From Apostichopus parvimensis (lineage: Eukaryota; Echinodermata; Holothuroidea; Aspidochirotida; Stichopodidae), in assembly GCA_000934455.1 (NCBI GenBank), contig KN885288.1, positions 63,034-91,172 on the forward strand: 28,139 bases of DNA, in the 5' to 3' direction. The notes beneath the pieces were generated by a model. The model was given only the letters and a program-made list of their open reading frames with translations, was not told where the DNA came from and did not search any database. Position 1 is the first letter of the stretch, and each line of letters starts with the position of its first letter. This document shows, piece after piece, positions 10,079 to 18,480 of this stretch. The position numbers were made by a program, and so were the translations under genes.

Positions 10079-10258
10079 GTTCAAGGCATCGCTAACAGCC
10101 AAGTTGGACTGAAATTCTTGCAACGGCGAAAGAGTGGGTCCTTCCAGTTTACCAATGAACTTTGCCACCTTCATCCATTGTCGGATATTTGCAGAGTAAT
10201 GTCTCCACCATCAGTCTCTGGAGCAAATGGCATTTGTGTAGGAATTTTGCCACAATGA
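10079..10258 (+). CDS. Exon 5 and stop codon of the HGKGASDGE-family pseudogene
   Basis: Acceptor CTTATCTTCTTATTCCAG at 10078, phase 0. Reads VQGIANSQVGLKFLQRRKSG and on to TGA 10256-10258 without interruption. With exon 4 it gives a VG.YVAIKF...FVYLAM...GI....GLKFL fold that I cannot assign. AATAAA words at about 10412 and 10767 are candidate polyadenylation signals. Confidence 0.6.
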   Translation, partial: VQGIANSQVGLKFLQRRKSGSFQFTNELCHLHPLSDICRVMSPPSVSGANGICVGILPQ

Positions 10259-11417
10259 ACTGGATCACTTTTTACTTGATAAAAATTGTTCAATCAAGTA
10301 ACTTTCAAGGCCTTCATTTTGAACATTTCTTCTTTCTTGTCAAAGCTTCACCTTCTTAAATATTGGATTCACCTTTTCTAGTTTTATTCTTGTGAAATGG
10401 TTTGAGATTTGAATAAATGTGAGGCGCCTTGTCAGATTGTTTACTATGCCAGTCATACAGTTTTCTATTGGACACAGGATGTATTCCTGTGCATGAATAA
10501 TTGACTTTTAAAATATTTCAGATTTGATAAAATTATTTGTTCATCTGTAAATCATTAACTGTTGTTCATTATTGGGTACACTAAATTTTGGTGTCCCCGT
10601 TATGCTTAAGTTTTTTCCTACTTCCATACAACTCGCGGTATTAGAACTTGCACTAAAATAAATCTTGTGTGTGTAGGTGGTCCTTTGTGGTTTTAATATG
10701 TAGGTATGATTGATTGTATTATATTAGGGACTGTTCATTCCACTCTGTTGAGTTTATTTTGTTGTAATAAAAACGCTTTTAAAAAAACCACCTTGTGCTT
10801 TCGGAAAATAGCATGTTGTAATTTTTTTTGGCAACTTTCTGTTGAATGAAACTCATTTCTCCTAAAACCTTTTTTATTGTTGAAAGTCATCTATATAAAA
10901 CCAAGTGCAAAACAGATAACAGAGGCAGTGTAACCTATAGGCATGTCACCTTCCCCCTGTTGACAGGTTCGGATTTTGGTGTCTCTGTTATGTTGGTTTT
11001 TTCGTCATATTGATTTGCAATACTATTGTTAACCTGTAGGCGCACTTTTTTTTGTACTTCTTTACTGTTATTTTGGAAAACCGACATAATAACTCTATCA
11101 TAAAGTAAAATTTCATCTTAATTGAAGGATATTGACATTTTGGATGCACGTCACACTATTGGACCCCAGGTTTATATAAAAACCCATAAACGAATATTCG
11201 TCATGAATAGTTCATTTCTGCATTGTGAATTAAAGTACTATAAATTCCACACTACAATGTAATCATTTTACAACATCCTTCATCTTCAATCTTTTGATGT
11301 ATCATTGCTTCAATGAAATCGAAAAGCAAAGGTAAGTGCAGGTTTCATGCAACAATGAAGCTAGGTAATGTGAAGTAGCTTGTAAATTTTCTTATAGACC
11401 TTTCTATTTAAGCAAAC
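10259..11417. other. 3' flank of the pseudogene; no gene seen
   Basis: AT-rich DNA. Two similar words, ATTTTGGTGTCCCCGTTATG (about 10584) and ATTTTGGTGTCTCTGTTATG (about 10974), stand 390 bases apart in direct orientation. They may mark subterminal repeats of the element that carries the gene. No matching inverted copy was found upstream. Confidence 0.4.
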
Positions 11418-11421
11418 TTAA

Positions 11422-11666
11422 AGGTAGTCTGTTTTGGTCCCAAATTATGGCACGTTATAATTGATAGATGTTTTCAAAAAGTACTTTCCTGTTAGTCATT
11501 ACTTTTCAAATTGTTTTCAGACATTCTAAATGGACACACAAGATGACTCAATGTCCCATGTAGGTAAATTTTCTCCAAGGTGGTAAGAAACATAGTTAAA
11601 GATTTTTGGACGGAAGGTGACCATATTTGAATAATCTGACTAATTTTGGGCCAATACAGTATACCT
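11422..11666 (-). mobile_element. MITE with TTAA-type ends, copy 2 (inverted)
   Basis: A 245-bp relative of the unit at 4311-4549 in opposite orientation. Left end AGGTAGTCTGTTTTGGTCCC preceded by TTAA (11418-11421). Right end, on the opposite strand, AGGTATACTGTATTGGCCCA; the base run after it is TTTT, a decayed TTAA. The interior shares the block around GGACATT...ACACA...CATT(T)AGAATGTCTGA with copy 1. Confidence 0.75.
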
Positions 11667-12400
11667 TTTTAGCAGGAGAATGAGAAATTTACCTTTAAGT
11701 GCTGCTCCTTCAGGCACTGGTATGTTGCATCACAGACTTCTGGAATATATCCAGAAATGCTATTGTGTGGCACACTAAACGCAAACTGCAGATCTCTAAA
11801 TGCATCACCTGTGAATGACATATATAATATGCTATGTAAATCATTGAAGTGACTTTTTATTAATAATACGTCAATTGTTTAACAATTCTATCCTGTCATT
11901 TCTTTTGTAACGTTATAAGCATTTGCATAGCAAAGCGTTTTTTTTCTTGAGTGATAGACAAATGAATGCATAGCCTATGGTGTTTTATTCTTGCCAGATC
12001 TACCCATTAGATTTGGCTGAAACAGTCAAAAATTGTGATGTCAGTATGGCCGAAAATATTTAAAATTATGAAGAAATTTCATGTAATTGAAAGATGTACT
12101 AACAAAAATCAGCATATTAGGCTAGATGACAATCCTTGAAATATCTGAAATAGTATATGCTTTCACGCATATTTTCTCTTTCAGCCACTGAATGAAACAG
12201 ATTCTTAACCATGTGAGGGTCCAGGGTGTGTTGTGGGGGGGGGGGGATGTAGAATGTAGAAAAACATTCTGATAATCCATTCTTTTGCGCAACTTTGACA
12301 TAATTTTGTACGAAGGCCTCAGTCTAAACGGTAATTGTTTGCTGCCCTCTCCGCCTTCCCCAACCGCAAAAGGCACCCATTAGTGGTGGAGTCAACTAGA
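11667..12400. other. No gene recognised
   Basis: AT-rich with a run of thirteen G (about 12234-12246). An 84-aa minus frame (12122-12376) shows no family likeness. If the two Harbinger halves belong together, the missing middle of the transposase should have been near here, but I do not find it. Confidence 0.4.
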
Positions 12401-12809
12401 TTATTGATGAATTTTGGCTACAGAACTTCGTCTTACAGACCTCCCCCAACCCACACTCCCCCACCCTTCCCAAATGTACTTGACGTCTGCTGGCAGTGCC
12501 TCCCGAAAATGCGTATTCTTCTTTGGAACCATTGGTGACACCATTCGAAGTATGTTAACGAACTGATCATGCGTCATACGCATATACCTACGACAACTGT
12601 GGGCATCCTTATCCCTCAAGTCCGGTAAAATATTTGAAAATTGGCTAAATTGGGCCGTTTTTTCTATCCACGATCCCTTCCAGCATGATCTCTTGCTTCT
12701 GCCCTTGTCTTTGTGAGCTTTTAAAAGACTAGCGACAACCACTGCGGCCGCAAACCTCCGTTTTTTCTGCGCCCTACATGTAACGTCGACTATTCATATT
12801 AGCTGCCAT
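12401..12809 (-). pseudogene. PIF/Harbinger transposase, N-terminal fragment
   Basis: Minus strand. A start codon at 12809 (MAANMNSRRY) is one base out of frame with the open part that follows from about 12770 (QKKRRFAAAVVVASLL). The open part carries the conserved Harbinger N-terminus: RSKRSCWKGSWI, then FSNILPDLRDKDAHSCRRYM, then RMTHDQFVNILRMVSPMVPK and KNTHFREALPADVK. These match the family's 'R..W....L......y..L..ELR..D...F..YLRM....F..LL..V.P.I.K..T..R.AI'. After DVK (about 12465) the family likeness stops abruptly, at an insertion, deletion or intron edge. It lies on the same strand as the catalytic half at 4992-5701, and 150 bases inside a candidate Harbinger end. Confidence 0.85.
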
Positions 12810-12958
12810 TTCGCAATTGTTTTTCGTAATCGATTCTGTAGTTGTTTGAACAGTCGCGCGTATGTGACCAGAAAGTTGATTTCGAAGTTAAATCGAAAAT
12901 TGCTTGATTTTAGTTGCGAGTTTAATCTCGTGTTGAATCGCGCAGATGTGAGCCGGCC
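12810..12958 (-). mobile_element. Candidate terminal region of a PIF/Harbinger element
   Basis: Read from 12958 inward on the minus strand it begins GGCCGGCTCACATCTGCGCG and leads in 150 bases to the transposase start. It is bordered by TTA at 12959-12961; TWA is the standard Harbinger target duplication. The flank beyond (GGAATCGGGATCTG...) belongs to a dispersed repeat whose copy at 24533-24550 reads continuously as CTATCTTAAGAATCAGG, so the copy at 12959 is cut exactly at that TTA. The opposite end is not found in the window. Confidence 0.6.
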
Positions 12959-12961
12959 TTA

Positions 12962-13020
12962 AGGAATCGGGATCTGCTTGTTTATGGTTTGTATGATGAA
13001 GAGCATTGATGGAAGTACTG
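12962..13020 (+). repeat. Dispersed repeat R1, partial copy
   Basis: GAATC(A/G)GGAT(A/C)TGC...GTATG(A/T)(T/A)GAAGAGC unit shared with 13395-13441 and 24539-24582. Here it is cut on the left by the Harbinger end and on the right by a LINE fragment. The origin of R1 is unknown; full copies start with the small hairpin word CCCGTCAGACGGG. Confidence 0.75.
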
Positions 13021-13021
13021 T

Positions 13022-13310
13022 AATAACGGTTGTTATAATAATAATAAATTGAAGTTATCAAGCGCTAAAATCTACGGAGTATTCAATAGCGCTGTACAAC
13101 CCTAATAGAACGCAAACTTGAAAAAAATTAGTCTTCAAACAAGACTTGAACTGACTGAGAGTGGGAGAACTACGCACAGATATGGGCAGACCATTCCAGA
13201 GCTTGGGCTCGGCTGATGGAAAGGCACGGTCGCCATAGGTTTTCATTTTAGTTCTGGGAACAGTGAGAAAGAACGAGACGCAGCCGGCAGTAAACATCGG
13301 CGCCAACACA
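13022..13310 (-). mobile_element. LINE 3' end, CR1/jockey-like group, 5'-truncated
   Basis: The minus strand reads VPRTKMKTYGDRAFPSAEPK then LWNGLPISVRSSPTLSQFKS and CLKTNFF, ending at the stop at 13058. 'YGDRAF...APKLWN.LP..IR.S.S...FK..LK..LF' is the standard end of the reverse transcriptase ORF in CR1-, jockey- and L2-related LINEs. A 3' tail of ATT triplets (TTATTATTATTATAAC on the minus strand) follows, typical of such elements. The 5' part is lost near a run of A (about 13312-13324). It sits inside the R1 repeat region, separating two R1 copies. Confidence 0.85.
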
Positions 13311-13368
13311 TTTAAAAAAAAAAAACACGTCCTAATGGCCCCGACCATAATTGTCATTTATGCTGTAT

Positions 13369-13467
13369 CCCGTCAGGCGGGTGAAGTAACTATCTAGTGA
13401 ATCAGGATATGCTTGTTTATGGTTTGTATGATGAAGAGCAATTAGGCCTCCCAGGAGCAGCGTACGC
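13369..13467 (+). repeat. Dispersed repeat R1, longest copy
   Basis: TATCCCGTCAGGCGGGTGAAGTAACTATC through GAATCAGGATATGC and ATGATGAAGAGCAATTAGGC. Copy 24512-24590 shares the hairpin word and the following 80 bases. A third hairpin word alone lies at 24350-24365 (GTCCCGTCAAACGGGTGGAG). The right edge is interrupted by the short LINE insertion at 13477. Confidence 0.8.
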
Positions 13468-13476
13468 AAAGTGTTG

Positions 13477-13585
13477 TTCTTTTTACGTGACCCGCGATGC
13501 GGGATCCAAAACGTCACGGTCAAACGGCACTACCGAACCATCCCATTCTGATAAACGAAACTCAAGTCAAGGGAGCAAAAACAGT
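13477..13585 (-). mobile_element. 109-bp LINE 3' end with 9-bp target duplication
   Basis: Inverted copy of the 3' end of the LINE at 5748-6410. It has the same hairpin (CCCGC...GCGGG), the same TCCAAAACGTCACGG block and the same terminal A/T run. AAAGTGTTG flanks it at 13468-13476 and 13586-13594, so it is an independent, severely 5'-truncated insertion. It splits a sequence that otherwise continues from R1 into the DNA at 13595. Confidence 0.85.
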
Positions 13586-13743
13586 AAAGTGTTGGCAAAT
13601 GAAATGTATGACCTCAACTTGAAGTCTCAAACGGCAAGTGAAGCACAACGGAAACTATTAACATCTTCAAAATATCGTAATAATGTGATGCTATGATTGT
13701 GACGTTTTGGTTCCTGCAGTACTAAAACCTAGTCGGGGGTATT

Positions 13744-14109
13744 CCGCGAGACCGAAGGTCCGCGGGACCGAAATTGAAAAAAGGTCCGCGAGGCCGAAAT
13801 TAAAAAAGGTCCGCGAGACCGAAATTAAAAAAAGGTCCGCGAGACCGAAATTAAAAAAAGGTCCGCGAGACCGAAATTAAAAAACGCAATTAAAAAAAAG
13901 TCCGCGAGACCGAAATTGAAAAAAGGTCCGCGAGACCGAAATTGAAAAAAGGTCCGCGAGACCGAAATTGAAAAAAGGTCCGCGAGACCGAAATTAAAGG
14001 ACTTTCGGTCTCGCGGACCTTTTTTTAATTTCGGTCTCGCGGACCTTTTTCTAATTTCGGTCTCGCGGACCTTTTTCAATTTCGGTCTCGCGGACCTTCG
14101 GTCTCGTGG
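13744..14109. repeat. Foldback structure made of about 26-bp subrepeats
   Basis: The left arm (13744-13997) has about nine tandem units of GGTCCGCGAGACCGAAATT followed by a run of A. One spacer (AAAACGCAATTAAAA) interrupts it at about 13880-13893. The right arm (14003-14109) has four units of the reverse complement (TTTCGGTCTCGCGGACC plus T-run). Outermost sequences also mirror each other (CCGCGAGACCGAAGGTCCGC against TTCGGTCTCGTGG). The arms are unequal, joined by TTAAAGGAC. Each unit holds an imperfect palindrome GGTC-CGCGA-GACC. Tandem subrepeats within long inverted repeats are the layout of foldback (FB/Galileo-type) transposons; assignment is inference. Confidence 0.9.
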
Positions 14110-14156
14110 CCTGTAACCCTATAGTCTCCCACGTAACAGGCTGTATAGGTACCATA

Positions 14157-14206
14157 GGCACAAGAAAGGAATTTACCGCGATGAATTCATTGCATTGAAT
14201 ATATGC
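14157..14206 (+). repeat. Dispersed repeat R2, copy 1
   Basis: 50 bases (GGCACAAGAAAGGAATTTAC to GAATATATGC) identical to 24176-24225 except one base. A further shared word, TAAGCGTCTGGTG, follows both (14274 and 24307). R1 and R2 co-occur at both sites, suggesting parts of one larger element. Confidence 0.85.
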
Positions 14207-14442
14207 AGACCCGTCAACTCTCCCGGTTTTACCGGCAAACTGCCGGTTTTTACCCGAATCTCCAGATTTATTGGTAAGCGTCTGGTGACAATTTTATTGA
14301 TATTTGTTAGTTTACAGGAGTTGAGATGAATACACTTTTAAGTCTGATTCCCACTTTAGCTTTATAAGAAAAATTTAAGTTCAGCTCATACTTGATATGT
14401 AGGGCTCTCACGGAAAGTAGGTTATCCATGCTGTTTTTGTGG

Positions 14443-14456
14443 AGGTCAAAGGTCAT
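14443..14456 (+). promoter_or_regulatory. DR1 nuclear-receptor half-site pair (AGGTCAAAGGTCA)
   Basis: Perfect direct repeat of AGGTCA with one-base spacer, the consensus for RXR/HNF4/PPAR-type receptors. A near-identical word GGGTCAAAGGTCA occurs at about 14618 in a similar context (followed by TC.GAGGT.AAA...GAAAACC), so it is part of a repeat. Function is not shown. Confidence 0.4.
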
Positions 14457-14540
14457 CTGAGGTGAAATTCAGAAAACCTAATCCTTATTATTGGCGAGGC
14501 AAACTTCCATTAAGCCTCATATTGGGTATGTACGACCTTT

Positions 14541-14600
14541 ATAGTAAGTTCATGAACTTACTTCATAGTAAGTTCATGAACTTCATAGTAAGTTCATGAG
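14541..14600. repeat. Tandem palindromic repeat AGTAAGTTCATGAACTTACT
   Basis: Three consecutive copies of ATAGTAAGTTCATGA..., the first forming a perfect 20-base palindrome AGTAAGTTCATGAACTTACT. Lies between the two DR1-bearing segments. Confidence 0.8.
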
Positions 14601-14699
14601 CCCTATTGGTTTGGTGGAGGGTCAAAGGTCATCCGAGGTAAAACTTTGAAAACCTTGTATTTAGCATTACTTAAATCGGACCTGGTGACCCTCATTATG

Positions 14700-15800
14700 T
14701 TCAAGATATGTGACGTCAAGCTTTCTTGAATTTTAGCACTAAATTTGAAAAGTAGACAACAAAACTTTACAGCTGAATATCTCTTAAACAAAAGGCATAA
14801 CGATAATTTCACTCCCACACACACACAACAAAACAACATGATCAACTTGTAAGAAACTTTCGAAGAGAAATTACACACTTACGGCGGGTCACGACCAACG
14901 TGAACGTATCGAGCACTGTTTATCCAAGTTTCAAAACGTGAACACGCGAGTAAAAAAAAATGGTCAAAATTGAACCTTCCGTGCGTGAACATACTCGATA
15001 ACCGCCAAAAAGCATCTTGAAATCCCAACACAGATTTAGGTAGTGCTTATGGTTTAATCCGAGTTCTAATACGGACACTTACAGATGTTTTACGACGGCT
15101 TTTGTCAGTACGAAACAACCGGTAAATTCTTAGAAAAAAAATGGCGGACAGCTTCATAAGGTCATGCATATTCATTGTATAGTAATGACAACGTCATCAA
15201 ATTAAGCCTTTCCTGATGAATAGTCATGATATATTAGATGACTGACAACCATTCCCGGTACGGAAAGCACACGCAATTTCCACTGCTTATCTGGTGTGTT
15301 CAGAATATAATTTGGACTTGCTTTGGTTAAGTTAAAACTGAGATTTGAACCATTTTTAAGTATGTGGAATATGAGAAAAGCAAAAAACCACTCGGATTAT
15401 TTGTTTTGTACAAACTTAGGGCATCAGGATTATTAATTTTAATTGTAAGGACAGGGGGGAATCAAAACATGCTAGCTGAGGTTGGGACTATCCAGGAAAG
15501 GGATGGGGTGGAGGGGGTATGTGTGTGTTTGTGGGTGGGAGGGGGCATCGGTGATATGGAACAGATCGGAGGGGAAAGCTTATTGGCTGCCAACACAAAA
15601 ATCTAACGCATTGGGGTACTAATAGAATAAGAGGGGGTGGGGGGGGGGTAGACAAAGTGGTCTTCTTGAATAGTCAAATCCTGGTTTTGATAAGCTAAAC
15701 CATACTTCTTGGAAGTCATCCTTCATGCATCGGTAGTAACATTCTGTGCCATCATCACTGTCCTCCAGTACCAGTAACAAATAAAGACCAAAAAAAGAAG
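14700..15800. other. No gene seen; G-rich low-complexity patches
   Basis: Small frames only. G-rich tracts at 15500-15555 and 15630-15650 (GGGGGTGGGGGGGGGG) could fold as quadruplexes. A frame at 15364-15606 exists only because of the G-rich stretch. Confidence 0.4.
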
Positions 15801-16465
15801 AAAGTGTCTCCAAGTCCTTACTTATCCTTGGAAATTATCTTTATTATAAATTTCTTGGTACTTAACATGAAACAATGCTATATAAATTTCAACACAAATG
15901 TGTAGAGGAATGCATACAAAAATGAAAAGGTTATGTATATAATATTAAAATGGCATACAAGGTAATATATGACATTTATAATTCGACTGTACATGGAGGT
16001 AAGATGTGCTACAAAATAAAATATGATAATTTAAAGAAGCCCACCATACACGAAGCATGTAGAGTTAGACAGGATACAAATTGAAAGAACTTTTTAGTGT
16101 TGAACGAATACGTAGCATTATAAAACAGAAAGAGATGATAGTTAAAGCATTCACATCACATAATGAAGTGTGCTTATCAGGGAGCAAAGATGGCAGTTTT
16201 CTTTTTTAAATAAATGACAGCTATGTAACCAGATGTATGACTACAGTATGCTATGAGTTTGATTCAATATAGCACAGGGCACTGAACAAGGTGAAATGAA
16301 AGATAAAAGAGTAACTTAAAGATAAAGAAAAGAATATATAAAAAATGTACATGTAGAAAAGGTGTGACTTAAAAGTAAAAGTGATGTAAATGTTTAAAGC
16401 ATCTACAGAATGCAGACACAGCAATCCGGACACAGCAATCAATGAGCCAGTCACAACACATTACA

Positions 16466-17040
16466 AACGTACGTACAAAGAGGCAGCACATGAAAGGACA
16501 GTCTTTTACAATTTATGTGGGACGGAGTGAAAGACGGCATGTGATTAGCACAAGATCAGCTGATATATGAAATAACTTATAGTAACAAGGTAACACAAGG
16601 TCTAATTGCTCAAGGTTTATGGAGTACTGAAGAACTTTCAAAAAGAAAGATGGGGGAAAAAAACCATATAATGGAATGAAGTGTAATCCAGATACATGGT
16701 AGCTTTTGCACAACACATAACAAAGGTACGTACAAAAGCTGCAGCACAAGAAAGACGGAGTCTTTTACAAAGTTTTTGTGGGACGGAGTGAAAGACTGCA
16801 TGTGATATATGAGAAAATTAAAAGTAACAAGGTGACATGCCCCATGCCTGGAACGTTTATAAGGCTTTAATAATATCGGCAAGCATTAGTGTTGTGCTTA
16901 AAAATGGCACGGCAAGGTATTGGTTTATGACAAACTTTACTTTGCCTAAGGTTTAATTGGTCAAGGTCTATTAAGTACTGAAGGAAATTTCAAAGATATG
17001 GAGAAAAAAACAATTCATTGTAATGTATCATTGGGTGGCA
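16466..17040. repeat. Locally duplicated segments in AT-rich non-coding DNA
   Basis: GTACGTACAAA...GTGGGACGGAGTGAAAGAC(G/T)GCATGTGAT at 16469-16545 recurs at 16726-16805 (offset 257). A second block, AAGGTCTAATTGCTCAAGG...GAGTACTGAAG (about 16597-16650), recurs as AAGGTTTAATTGGTCAAGG...AAGTACTGAAGG at about 16948-17000 (offset about 351). The duplicates have diverged by indels. No coding potential; 15800-18110 may be a 3' UTR or intron of the tentative minus-strand gene. Confidence 0.7.
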
Positions 17041-18115
17041 AGAAGGCAGGTTTTAGGCAGCACCAAATGCTAGATGATAAAGTTTTCTCAAATATATACT
17101 TCTACAAATAAAAAAATTCAATAAAATAGATCATGAGATGTAAAGGTTATGTAGTAATGCCACAATGCGCAACTACTGGAGATAAAATTTTGTCATGTTT
17201 GATACTGGGAAGTTTTAAATTCTTCTTTGCATTTCAGCAATCCCTCTAATGCACTAATATCAAGATAAGTCATAAAATTGGTCTAAAAACACCAAAAAGT
17301 CCTTAACTTCACAAAGAGGTGAAAGGTGAGCTGAGAACCATCCCAAAAGCCCCTTCCCAAAAAGGGCCACCTCTCACAAATAATGCACCGAAATATCCAC
17401 TTAGTTCCTCCCTCCCCTCCATCACCCAGCAACTGTGAACCCTATAGCTCAACCACCCCTCTCCCTCCTCCACCCCAAAAAGTAAATAAATAAGAAGTTA
17501 ACTGAGTAGAAACAAATTTTGACCACACTATACTTTTGTCTAGAATAGGACTTATGTTTTGACATCCAACATGTAAACCAATTCACTTTAAATCACTACA
17601 GTATTCCAGTATTGAAGGATTAAGGCAGCTAAAGATGTTCATTTTGTGTATATCATTACATCATTCAAGTACATCATTCATAGTGCAAGACTTTTTTGAT
17701 GAAAAAAAAACCTACCATGAATATCATCATAAGTAAACAAAGGAACCTCACTACTATTGCTTGGCAGTTTAAAAGGTACTCTTTTTATCTAAAGTTTACT
17801 GACAAAAGCTCCACAACACATTCTGGATTGAAAGTCAAGTCTGATCTTTTATTTCACATGTTGAACAAAACTTGATGATGACAGCAGTATTGAAGATAAT
17901 TTTTACATAATTTCTCATGTAATGAAGACAGTGGTAAGCACTCAATTTATTGGCAAACTCACTGTTTAGGGGCATAAGTACCTAACAGTAAAAGGAAATA
18001 ATAATGTTGGATGTCAAAACCCAAACCTGTCACTTTCCACTATGACTGATGTGAAGGCACCTGAGAATGAGAAAAACAGTAAAAAGTTGATACACCAGTT
18101 GATGTAGAGGCAAAG

Positions 18116-18367
18116 TTATAAACCAATGTCATGAAAATACTCAGTTTCAGTTGCAGCAACTAATTTGCAAAACTCATCAATATCAAACAATTCAGTTTCA
18201 TTTTCTTCATCTAGTAATTCATTACCAGATAAAGAGTCTGCATCTGAAGAGCCAGAGACACTGTCAAACTGTTCTTGATGACTAACAAGATGTGCTGGAT
18301 TAGAGGACTCGGGTGAGATTTCCACGGAATCAACATTTGACAGGGTTTTATTCTCACAACTCTGACA
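18116..18367 (-). CDS. Possible 3' terminal exon of an unrecognised acidic protein
   Basis: On the minus strand an acceptor-like TATTTTGTCAG precedes 18367. The frame reads CQSCENKTLSNVDSVEISPE, then a Ser/Asp/Glu-rich stretch (SGSSDADSLSGNELLDEENE), then LFDIDEFCKLVAATETEYFH to the stop at 18116. Non-random acidic composition and a CxxC pair suggest real coding sequence, but I recognise no family. The fit with the upstream frame (18481-18687) is only possible through a weak donor. Host gene or decayed element are both open. Confidence 0.35.
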   Translation of the reverse strand, partial: CQSCENKTLSNVDSVEISPESSNPAHLVSHQEQFDSVSGSSDADSLSGNELLDEENETELFDIDEFCKLVAATETEYFHDIGL

Positions 18368-18480
18368 CTGACAAAATATGAAACCTATATGATACACATA
18401 AGCACATACTCATTGTAGTCGGGGCAAATTGTTATCTTGCTATTTCCTTAACATACAATTAAATTAAGTACACTAGGTAA

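Larger units (their letters stand above)
5729..10258 (+). pseudogene. Five-exon gene of an unrecognised invertebrate multicopy family (FSDNCACQYK ... HGKGASDGE), broken in exon 1
   Basis: The gene starts at ATG 5729; codon 7 is interrupted by the LINE at 5748-6410 and resumes after the duplicated target at 6422. Exon 1 (to 8761) holds, in order: a long K/R/E/Q-rich helical N-terminus; an SPSKKAALERV motif (about 7150); a basic block SRLARYASRRFRINRK; CEECENIRLKI (about 7640); DGTLQDLLDEL; FFEDEIQSAYW; VFISDDNVHDYHAV; FSDNCACQYKS (about 8347); and HGKGASDGESAVV (about 8455). Repeated Asp blocks followed by HGKG..DG suggest an RNase-H-like transposase fold; that is inference. Frame breaks lie near 6730, 6960, 7040, 7775, 7910, 8100, 8445 and 8650, with stops at 7282 and 7582. 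Exons 2-5 are acidic, then end in a small VGSYVAIKF...GLKFLQRRKSGSFQF domain, and are open. I recall similar uncharacterised proteins in many marine invertebrate genomes, but cannot name the family. Confidence 0.7.

Noticed and set aside
12122..12376. 84-aa minus ORF near the Harbinger N-terminus, considered as its missing middle
   Set aside because: A faint ISDISRIV likeness to a Harbinger helix is too short, and the surrounding residues do not fit the family.
13825..14079. 84-aa minus ORF with repeated FNFGLADLFS-like peptide
   Set aside because: It is a translation of the foldback tandem repeat; units vary between 25 and 26 bases, so no frame is conserved.
15364..15606. 80-aa ORF with a Gly/Val-rich end
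   Set aside because: Opened by a G-rich low-complexity stretch; no family likeness.
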